Below are positions 16,577 through 23,553 of a stretch of 64,000 bases of DNA, piece by piece; the first letter of the stretch is position 1; each line of letters opens with the position of its first letter. The DNA is from CALAED01 sp035765195. Its GTDB lineage: Bacteria > Actinomycetota > Actinomycetes > Streptosporangiales > Streptosporangiaceae. The notes beneath the pieces are model-generated. The model was not told the DNA's origin, ran no database searches, and was given only the letters and a program-made list of their open reading frames with translations. Location of the stretch: positions 241,032 to 305,031 of the forward strand of contig DASTYC010000050.1 of NCBI GenBank assembly GCA_035765195.1, given 5' to 3'. The translations under genes and the position numbers were made by a program.

Positions 16577-17200
16577 TCACTGCCGGCTGTACCACACCAT
16601 GAGGAAGAGGATCACCAGCCAGATCAGCGCGATCACGCCGGAGATGCTGGCGATCCGGCCGCGCTCGACGCGGGCGATGTCGTCGTCGGCGGGTCGCGGA
16701 GCGGCGGTGTCGGCGGTGTCGGCGGTGTCGGCGGTCTTCGCGTTCGCGGCGTCGCGCTCGGCCGCCTCGCCGGCCGCCGCGTCCGGCTCGGCGGCGGCTT
16801 CGACCTCGTCGGTCTTCGTCTCGGCGGCGGCCGCGCGCCGGCCGGCGGGCTCGGGAAGGGCGATCCGTCCGGCGGCGATGGCCACCTGCAGCGCGTGGAC
16901 GGCCCGCCGCTGGTCGCGCTCGACGAGCACCAGCAGCACGAAGGCGACGATGAAGAGGGTCATCGAGGCCGACAGCCAGACCTTGGCGAAATCGCCACCC
17001 GCGAGGAGCAGCCCGAACAGGAAGATCCCCAGGGTGGCGAGCCCGTAGATCCGAGTGATCCGGGTGAGGTAGCGCAGCACCGCCACATCGTGCCGGCGGA
17101 TGTAGCGGGGGGTCGCCATCGTGGCGGCCGTGAGCGGGCCCAGCGTGAAGATCGCGAACCCCACGTGAAGTATCAGCAACAGGCGGTCGGAACTCGACAT
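16577..17200 (-). CDS. DUF2269-like membrane protein with charged loop
   Basis: A 207-residue membrane protein with four predicted spans: about residues 5-27, 47-68, 75-92 and 185-204. Its start (LLLILHVGFAIFTLGPLTAA) and H...T pattern resemble DUF2269-type proteins of unknown function. Between spans 3 and 4 lies a long, highly charged Ala/Glu/Asp-rich insertion of about 90 residues, ending in ADT repeats encoded by a tandem 9-bp repeat. The insertion is probably a flexible cytoplasmic linker. It is predicted to sit in the plasma membrane. No operon partner is apparent; the next gene downstream is convergent. Confidence 0.7.
   Translation of the reverse strand: MSSSDRLLLILHVGFAIFTLGPLTAATMATPRYIRRHDVAVLRYLTRITRIYGLATLGIFLFGLLLAGGDFAKVWLSASMTLFIVAFVLLVLVERDQRRAVHALQVAIAAGRIALPEPAGRRAAAAETKTDEVEAAAEPDAAAGEAAERDAANAKTADTADTADTAAPRPADDDIARVERGRIASISGVIALIWLVILFLMVWYSRQ
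16704..16730. repeat. Three perfect 9-bp tandem repeats inside a coding region
   Basis: The unit GCGGTGTCG is repeated three times without change and then begins a fourth time. On the minus strand it encodes Ala-Asp-Thr repeats in the charged linker of the DUF2269-like protein. In-frame unit length means copy-number change would only alter linker length. Confidence 0.85.
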
Positions 17201-17274
17201 GAGGCGACCCTAGTCCGCCGCGCCACGCGGGCCCAACCCGACGCCCCTTCGGTGCGGTGCCCGGCCGCCGGGGC

Positions 17275-19302
17275 TCAGCCGGCGCGGCGGCGGGTGCGCA
17301 GGTAGTCGCTGACGACGTACTCGCCGAGCCGGTCGGCCGACGGCGCGAACACGCGGCCGCCGTTGCGCCTGGCGACCTCCTCGACGAAGGAGATCAGCCG
17401 CCCGTCGTCGGCCAGCATGAAGACGTTGAGGGTGGCGCCGCGCCTGGTCATCTTGTCGACCTCGGCCAGTGTGAGCACGAGCGTCTCGGGCGACGGCGGA
17501 TAGTCGAACAGCGAGCTGCCGTCACGCCGCAGATGGGCCGTCGGCTCGCCGTCGGTCACCACCAGCACGATCGGCTCGTACTCAGGGTGCTTGTCGAGGT
17601 GCCGGCCGGCGATGAGCAGCGCGTGGTGCAGGTTCGTGCCCTGCACCATGTCCCAGTCGAGATCGGCCATCTCGGTCGCGCGCAGCACGCGCGCGTAGTT
17701 GGAGAACCCGATGATCTGGATCGCGTCCTGCGGGTACTTGGTCGTGACCAGGGAGTGCAGCGCCAGCGCCGTCTGCTTGGCCGCGGCCCAGCTGCCGCGC
17801 AGCACCATGGAGTACGACAGGTCGACCAGCAGGCAGACAGCCGCGGACGTGCGCCGCTCGGTCTCCAGCACCTCGAAGTCCTCGACGCTCAGCCGTACGC
17901 CGCCCGGGCCGCCGGCGCGGCCGTTCCCCTGCGCGTCGGCGGGGACGCTCGCGTCGCCCCCGACGGCCCGCAGCCGCTGTCCGCGGCGCACGGCGTTGCC
18001 CACCGTCCGGACGACGTCGATGGGTTGCTCGTCGCCGAACCGCCACTCCCGGCTGGCGCCGGTGAGCTCGCCGCCCTGGCCCGCGTCCGGTTGGTCGTGG
18101 TCGCCCTGACGTGCGGCGTCCACCTGGGCGAAGACCTTGCGGAGCGCGGACTCGCCGAGGCGGCGGACGGCCTTGGGGGTGAGCTGGAGGGACCCCCCGC
18201 GGCGGACGAGGTAGCCCTGGCGCTCCAGCTCGGCCTCGATGCGGCGCAGCGCGGCGAGGTCGTCGACGGCCTGGCGGCCCAGCGCGCGCCGCACCGCCTC
18301 CTCGTCGATGTCGTCCATCCGGGCACCCGGGTAGTCCTGGCGCAGCGCCGCCTCCAGGTCGGCCAGGTCGGCGAGCTCGGCCAGCGCCGTCGTCGCGTCG
18401 CCCATGCCGAGCGGGTCGTCGCCGTTCATCTGTTCGCTGCTGCCCCAGTCGAGGTCGGGACGGCGCAGCCGCAACGAATCCGACAGCCGGGACATCTCCA
18501 TCGCCAGCCCGGCGTCCTCGAGCATCTGGGCCATGAGCCCGCCCAGCTCCGCCCGCTGTTCGGGGCTGAGCGAGGCCATCAGCCGGTCCATCGCGGCGGC
18601 CCGGCGGGCCAGCGAGTCGACGAGCTCATCGAGATCGCGCGGGTTGTCGGGGAACATATCGCCGTACTCGCGCATGAACCGCTCGAAGTCCTCCTGGGTG
18701 TGCTCGCCCCTGGCGTCCTTCTCGAGCATCTCGTTGAGCGCGGCCATCATGTCCTTGACCCGCTGCATGGCCTGCGGATCAGGGTTCTCCAGGGCCTGCT
18801 TGATGCCGCGGAACTGCGCGTCGAGGATGTCGCGGCGCAGCAGGTCGGTGAGCTCCTGGAACGTCTGGCGCGCCGCGGGGGAGCGCCAGTCGTAGTCGGC
18901 GAGCCGCCGGACCGCCTGCGCGGTGTCGGACGGCAGCGAGTCCAGCTCGGCCTCGCGCAGCCGGGCGTCGTCGCTCGGGTCGGGGAAGAGCGCGGCGCGT
19001 TCCTGGCCGATCGCCTTGTCGAGCAGCGCCCGCACCTGCTCAAGCGTGCCGTCGAGCCGGCCCCGCCCGCGCAGCTCGCGGCGGCGCTCACGCACGTGGC
19101 GCAGCAGGTCGTCCAGACCGCGCCGGCGGGTGGCGCCGTGGTGCGGGGACAGTCCCCGGCGGAGCAGTTCGCGCAGCGCGTCGCCCGGGCTGCTGCCCTC
19201 CAAGATTGAGTCGCCCATGGAGTCGAGCGCGGCGCGCACGTCGTACGGCGGCGCGAGCGGGTCGGGCCCCTCGTGATACGCCCCGTACCGATAGCGGGTC
19301 AT
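17275..19302 (-). CDS. VWA-domain protein, partner of AAA ATPase
   Basis: A 675-residue soluble protein. The N-terminal two thirds are helical and very charged, with several coiled-coil-like stretches (for example ERRRELRGRGRLDGTLEQVR). The C-terminal domain (about residues 460-665) is a von Willebrand A domain with a MIDAS site: DLSYS for the DxSxS loop, then a conserved Thr region (GTNLHHAL) and VVTDGEPT for the third ligand. Proteins of this type pair with MoxR/magnesium-chelatase-like ATPases in metal-insertion or complex-remodelling reactions. Here the ATPase gene lies immediately upstream on the same strand, with 168 nt between. The target is unknown. ATG 19302 has an AAGGGTGAG site. 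Confidence 0.85.
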   Translation of the reverse strand: MTRYRYGAYHEGPDPLAPPYDVRAALDSMGDSILEGSSPGDALRELLRRGLSPHHGATRRRGLDDLLRHVRERRRELRGRGRLDGTLEQVRALLDKAIGQERAALFPDPSDDARLREAELDSLPSDTAQAVRRLADYDWRSPAARQTFQELTDLLRRDILDAQFRGIKQALENPDPQAMQRVKDMMAALNEMLEKDARGEHTQEDFERFMREYGDMFPDNPRDLDELVDSLARRAAAMDRLMASLSPEQRAELGGLMAQMLEDAGLAMEMSRLSDSLRLRRPDLDWGSSEQMNGDDPLGMGDATTALAELADLADLEAALRQDYPGARMDDIDEEAVRRALGRQAVDDLAALRRIEAELERQGYLVRRGGSLQLTPKAVRRLGESALRKVFAQVDAARQGDHDQPDAGQGGELTGASREWRFGDEQPIDVVRTVGNAVRRGQRLRAVGGDASVPADAQGNGRAGGPGGVRLSVEDFEVLETERRTSAAVCLLVDLSYSMVLRGSWAAAKQTALALHSLVTTKYPQDAIQIIGFSNYARVLRATEMADLDWDMVQGTNLHHALLIAGRHLDKHPEYEPIVLVVTDGEPTAHLRRDGSSLFDYPPSPETLVLTLAEVDKMTRRGATLNVFMLADDGRLISFVEEVARRNGGRVFAPSADRLGEYVVSDYLRTRRRAG

Positions 19303-19470
19303 GGGTCGCTCACCCTTCTCGTTCGCTGCGCGGAAGGCCTCGTCCTTCGGCCCCCACTCCGCTCACTCGGCGGGCTCGCTCCCGGCTCATGGGTCTCCCT
19401 CTGAATGGTTGGGCTGTGGGCCGACTCGACCCTTATGCGCGATAGACGTCGTCGGGCGTATTACGTGGCG

Positions 19471-20865
19471 TTAGGTGCGGTAGGTCGTGGTGCCGTGGGT
19501 GTCGTCCTTCGACAGCCGGCGGGTGAGGTAGAGGCCTTCGAGCACGAACTCCAACGCGGAGGCGGCCTGCCCCGGCGACTCGCCGGTCATGCCCAGCCGT
19601 TCGACGATCTTGGCGAGACCGGACACCGGGCCGACGCGCCGCAGCAACTCGCCCGCCGCCACCAGTTCGCCGGACTCGACGCTGTCTCCGGCGTCGAACT
19701 TGTCGAGCAGGCCGGTCAGGTCGGCGCCGCCCAGCATGTGCCGGTAGGTCTCGGCCGTCGCCCGGCGCAGCAGGTGCTCGAGCACCTCCTGCTCGCGCCC
19801 CTCCTCACTGACCTCGAACTCGACCTTGCCCATCAGCGTGGGCACGACCGCGGGCAGGTCGCACACCCGGGCGATCGGCTCGTCCTCGCCGACGAGCGCG
19901 GCGCGGCGCAGCGCGCCCGCCGCCACCGTCTCGGCGCCGGCGATCGCGAACCGCGCCGACACGCCAGATCGGGAGTCGACCGCGGGGGAGTCTCTGACCA
20001 GCCGGGTGAACCGCGCGATCACCTCGACGAGGTGGCGCGGCACCAGGCCGCCGACCTGGGCCTCCTGCTCGATGAGCGCCAGCTCGTCGGCCAGCGCGAG
20101 CGGGTAGTGCGTGCGGATCTCGGCGCCGAAGCGGTCTTTCAGCGGGGTGATGATGCGGCCGCGGTTGGTGTAGTCCTCGGGGTTGGCGCTGGCGATCAGC
20201 AGCACGTCGAGCGGCAGCCGCAGGGCGTACCCGCGGACCTGGATGTCGCGCTCCTCCAGCACGTTGAGCAGCGACACCTGGATGCGTTCGGCCAGGTCGG
20301 GCAGCTCGTTGATGGAGAAGATGCCGCGGTTGGTGCGCGGCACCAGGCCGTAGTGCACCGTCTCCGGATCGCCGAGCGTGCGCCCCTCGGCCACCTTGAT
20401 CGGGTCGACGTCGCCGATAAGGTCGCCCACGCTGGTGTCGGGCGTGGCGAGCTTCTCGCCGTACCGCTCGTCCCGGTGCTTCCAGTCGACCGGCAGGTCG
20501 TCGCCGTGATCGGCGGCGAGGCGGCGGCAGCGTACGCAGACGGGGTCGTAGGGGTGGTCGTTGATCTCGCAGCCGTCGACCACGGGCGTCCACTCGTCGA
20601 GCAGCCCGACGAGCGTGCGGATCAGCCGTGTCTTGCCCTGCCCGCGCTCGCCGAGCAGGACCAAGTCGTGCCCGGCGAGCAGGGCGCGTTCGAGGTGGGG
20701 CAGAACCGTTTCCTCGAACCCGACAATGCCGGGGAAGCGTGGTTCGCCGGATCTCAGGCGAGTTAGCAAATTGTCGCGGACTTCTTCTTTGACCGGCCGC
20801 TGGACGTGACCGCTGGCCCGAAGCTCGCCGACGGTGGAGATCCCGCTCGGGGTGGTAGCACGCAC
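19471..20865 (-). CDS. MoxR/chelatase-like AAA ATPase
   Basis: A 464-residue AAA ATPase related to magnesium chelatase subunit I. Walker A is GERGQGKTRL. The Walker B position reads IFSINELPDL, with Asn in place of the usual Asp; I recall this INELPDL form as normal for the subfamily. Sensor 1 is ANPEDYTNRG. Between Walker A and B is an insertion with three Cys residues (CEINDHPYDPVCVRCRRLAA) that may bind zinc. A C-terminal helical lid follows. It should work as a hexameric motor with the VWA protein encoded next. The start is uncertain: GTG 20865 gives the typical VRATTPSGISTVGELRASG beginning but has no ribosome site, so a leaderless mRNA is possible. The frame stays open to 20952. Confidence 0.85.
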   Translation of the reverse strand: MRATTPSGISTVGELRASGHVQRPVKEEVRDNLLTRLRSGEPRFPGIVGFEETVLPHLERALLAGHDLVLLGERGQGKTRLIRTLVGLLDEWTPVVDGCEINDHPYDPVCVRCRRLAADHGDDLPVDWKHRDERYGEKLATPDTSVGDLIGDVDPIKVAEGRTLGDPETVHYGLVPRTNRGIFSINELPDLAERIQVSLLNVLEERDIQVRGYALRLPLDVLLIASANPEDYTNRGRIITPLKDRFGAEIRTHYPLALADELALIEQEAQVGGLVPRHLVEVIARFTRLVRDSPAVDSRSGVSARFAIAGAETVAAGALRRAALVGEDEPIARVCDLPAVVPTLMGKVEFEVSEEGREQEVLEHLLRRATAETYRHMLGGADLTGLLDKFDAGDSVESGELVAAGELLRRVGPVSGLAKIVERLGMTGESPGQAASALEFVLEGLYLTRRLSKDDTHGTTTYRT

Positions 20866-21093
20866 GCGTTCGACAGTACGTCGCCGACGCGCCGACTCGC
20901 ACCCCGACTTTCCTGTGGAGTCCGATTTCACGCCGCCCCGCAGGAGGCCCATCGGGCTCTACGTGGGCAGGATCGGCCGGTCCCGCACCGGCTCGCGCGC
21001 CCCGTTTGTGGCCCCCGGCGTTGAACCTGAAGAATTGGGGAGACCAGGGGAAGAACGGCCTGGACGAAGCACCGATGAGGAGGAGGCGAGCCA

Positions 21094-22272
21094 GTGGTGC
21101 GATTCGGCGATGGCGTGGCCACCGGGCCAGACCTGCTGGGCGCCGCCGAGGCGGCGATCAAGCAGGCGATCGCGCCGCTCGACCGCCGGCCCGACCTGGC
21201 CTGCGTCTTCGTCTGCGGCGAGGACCCCGATTTGGTCGCCGAGGCCGCCCGCCACGCGATGCTCAGGGCCGACGCCCGCACCGTGCTCGGCTGCACCGCC
21301 TCCGGCGTGATCGGCGGCAGCCGCGGCGTGGAGGAGCCCAACGCGGTGAGCGCCTGGGCGGGCGTGCTGCCGGATGCCCGGCTCGAGCCCTTCCGGCTCG
21401 AGACGATGCGCACCGACGAGCGCCTCATGGTGCTGGGCATGCCCGAGGGCCAAGACGACGACGTGGTCGGCGTGCTGCTCGCCGACCCCTACAGCTTCCC
21501 CGTTGACGCGTTCGTGGAGCGCTCCGGTGACGTGCTGCCCGGACTGCCGCTGGTGGGCGGGCTGGCGAGCGGCTCCGGCGGCCCCGGCACGGTACGGCTG
21601 TTCATCGACGGCGAGGTGATCGACTCCGGCGCGGTGGGCGTGGTGATCGGCGGGCCCGTCATCGCCGCGACCCTGGTCAGTCAGGGCGCCCGGCCGATCG
21701 GCCCGACCATGGTGGTCACCAAGGCCGAGGACAACATCCTGTACGAACTCGCCGGCGCGCCCGCCCTGGACAAGCTCGAGCAGATCGTCGCCGAGCTGAC
21801 GGCCGAGGAGCAGGCGCTGGCGGCGGGCGGCCTGTTGATCGGCGTCGCGATGGACGAGTACGCCGACGAACACGAGCAGGGCGACTTCCTGGTCCGCGGC
21901 GTCGTGGGCGCCGACACCGACGCCAACGCGATCGCCATCGGCGACGTCGTGGAGGTCGGCCGCACCGTGCGGTTCCAGGTGCGCGACGCGAGCGCCGCCG
22001 AAGACGACCTGACCGAACTGCTCGACCGCTTCGACCTGCCGTCGGTGGAGGGTGCGCTGCTGTTCTCGTGCAACGCGCGCGGCCGTGCGATGTTCCCGAC
22101 CTCCGACCACGACATCGAAGTGGTCCGGCGCGCGCTCACCGCGGGCGGCGTCGGCGGGTTCTTCGCGGCCGGTGAGATCGGCCCGGTGGGCGGCCGCAAC
22201 CACGTGCACGGCTTCACCGCGTCGATCCTGGCCTTCGGTCCCGCGAGCGCGGCGTCGGCACATGGCGAGTGA
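21094..22272 (+). CDS. FIST N/C-domain sensory protein
   Basis: A 392-residue soluble protein with a FIST_N domain (about residues 35-220) and a FIST_C domain (about 230-380). Visible family marks are the CTASGVIGG turn, the GLPLVGGLASG motif, and SCNARGRAMF followed by GFFAAGEIGPVGGRNHVHGF near the end. FIST domains are thought to sense small ligands such as amino acids, and are usually found in signal-transduction settings. There is no output domain here, so it may act through a partner. GTG 21094 is preceded by GAGGAGGCGAG. Its last 11 nt overlap the start of the ROK gene, which suggests coupled translation and possibly a shared sugar or metabolite signal. Confidence 0.88.
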   Translation: MVRFGDGVATGPDLLGAAEAAIKQAIAPLDRRPDLACVFVCGEDPDLVAEAARHAMLRADARTVLGCTASGVIGGSRGVEEPNAVSAWAGVLPDARLEPFRLETMRTDERLMVLGMPEGQDDDVVGVLLADPYSFPVDAFVERSGDVLPGLPLVGGLASGSGGPGTVRLFIDGEVIDSGAVGVVIGGPVIAATLVSQGARPIGPTMVVTKAEDNILYELAGAPALDKLEQIVAELTAEEQALAAGGLLIGVAMDEYADEHEQGDFLVRGVVGADTDANAIAIGDVVEVGRTVRFQVRDASAAEDDLTELLDRFDLPSVEGALLFSCNARGRAMFPTSDHDIEVVRRALTAGGVGGFFAAGEIGPVGGRNHVHGFTASILAFGPASAASAHGE

Positions 22273-23206
22273 CGATCTCGCGCTGGCGGTCGACATCGGG
22301 GGCACCAAGCTGGCCGCCGCGCTGGTCGAACCCCAGGGCCGGCTCGCCGGCTACATCCGGGTCGAGACCCCGACAGGGCTCGACGGCGAGGCCCTGTGGC
22401 GCACGCTCGTCGCGATGGTCGGCAAACTGCTCGCCGACCACGGAGACCCGACGCCGGCCGGGGTGGGCGTCGGCTGCGGCGGCCCGATGACCTGGCCGCG
22501 GGCCGAGGTCTCCCCGCTCAGCATCCCCGCCTGGCGGGACTTTCCGCTGCGCGACCGCATCGCGGAGCGCTTTCCCGGCCGGCCCGTACGCGTGCACAAC
22601 GACGCGGTCTGTGTGGCCGTCGGCGAGCACTGGCGCGGTGCCGGGCGCGGGCGCGGCAACGTGCTCGGCATGGTCGTGTCCACCGGCGTCGGCGGCGGCC
22701 TCGTTCTGGACGGCCGGCTGGTCGACGGAGCCAGCGGCAACGCCGGTCACATCGGTCACGTCGTGGTCGATCCGGCGGGTCCCGAGTGCCTGTGCGGCGG
22801 TCGCGGCTGCCTGGAGGCCATCGCCCGCGGACCCAACCTCGTCGCGTGGGCGCAGGCGCAGGGCTGGCGGCCGGGGCGCCCCGCCACCGGCGTGGAGCTG
22901 TCCGCCGACGCCGCGCGCGGCCACCCCATCGCCACCACGGCGCTGCGGCGGGCCGGGCGGGCGCTGGGCGTCGCGATCGCATCGGCGACGCATCTGTGCG
23001 ATCTCGAGGTCGTCGCCGTCGGCGGCGGGCTCTCGCAGGCCGGCAGCCGCCTGTTCGATCCGCTGGAGGAGACGTTCCGGGCGCACGCTCGGATGGACTT
23101 CGCCCGCGAGGTGCGCGTGGTGCCCGCCTCCCTCGGCCAGACCGCCGGCCTGGTCGGCGCGGCGGCTCTCATCTTCGCCGCCGACCACTACTGGCACGCG
23201 GACTGA
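22262..23206 (+). CDS. ROK family sugar kinase (glucokinase-like)
   Basis: A 314-residue ROK-family protein of normal kinase length, with no N-terminal HTH, so a kinase rather than a repressor. The N-terminal phosphate loop is VDIGGTKLAAAL. VHNDAVCVAVGEHW carries the catalytic Asp, STGVGGGLVLDGRLVDGASG follows, and the ROK zinc site is HIGHVVVDPAGPECLCGGRG with its His and Cys residues. It probably phosphorylates glucose or a related sugar with ATP; sequence alone does not settle the sugar. ATG 22262 lies within the end of the FIST gene (11-nt overlap). The chosen start gives ASDDLALAVDIGGT, as in homologues. Confidence 0.88.
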   Translation: MASDDLALAVDIGGTKLAAALVEPQGRLAGYIRVETPTGLDGEALWRTLVAMVGKLLADHGDPTPAGVGVGCGGPMTWPRAEVSPLSIPAWRDFPLRDRIAERFPGRPVRVHNDAVCVAVGEHWRGAGRGRGNVLGMVVSTGVGGGLVLDGRLVDGASGNAGHIGHVVVDPAGPECLCGGRGCLEAIARGPNLVAWAQAQGWRPGRPATGVELSADAARGHPIATTALRRAGRALGVAIASATHLCDLEVVAVGGGLSQAGSRLFDPLEETFRAHARMDFAREVRVVPASLGQTAGLVGAAALIFAADHYWHAD

Positions 23207-23553
23207 TCGGAGGATCGACCTGATCGGCGTCAATCGGCGCTGATTTCTCGTTGCCTTTCTCGGCTCGTCGAGTGGCCTTTCACGGCGTCGATTTCATGAA
23301 CAATGGCCGGGCTGTCACGGGCCGGGTGCCGGCGATCCCGCGGCCCGCGGACGTGAACCATTTGCCCGCGTCGAGCGTCGGGTGGAGGGGGAGCGGCGCG
23401 CGCGGTCGAGTCGTTATTACCCGCAGTAAGCGAAGCATGACATTTCAATGTGAGATCAGGTATGGCGGCTGGGCCTCATCGAACTTGCGGGGTTAGATTC
23501 TGCAGTAATGCCACGCTGCCGGCGGGCTGGACAGGGGCGAAAGGGTCTTCAGG
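23207..23553. other. 347-nt gap with a possible promoter
   Basis: No gene is supported here. The region is less GC-rich than its surroundings. Just before the following gene, TTGCGG (about 23487-23492) and TAATGC, 16 nt further on, could form a sigma-A-type promoter. A short imperfect repeat of TCGGCG/TCGGCGC words lies at 23224-23242. Confidence 0.3.

Noticed and set aside
19303..19470. Possible interspersed repeat between the ATPase and VWA genes
   Set aside because: The GAGCGAGCC/GAGTGAGCGG-like words look repetitive, but no second copy was found in this window.
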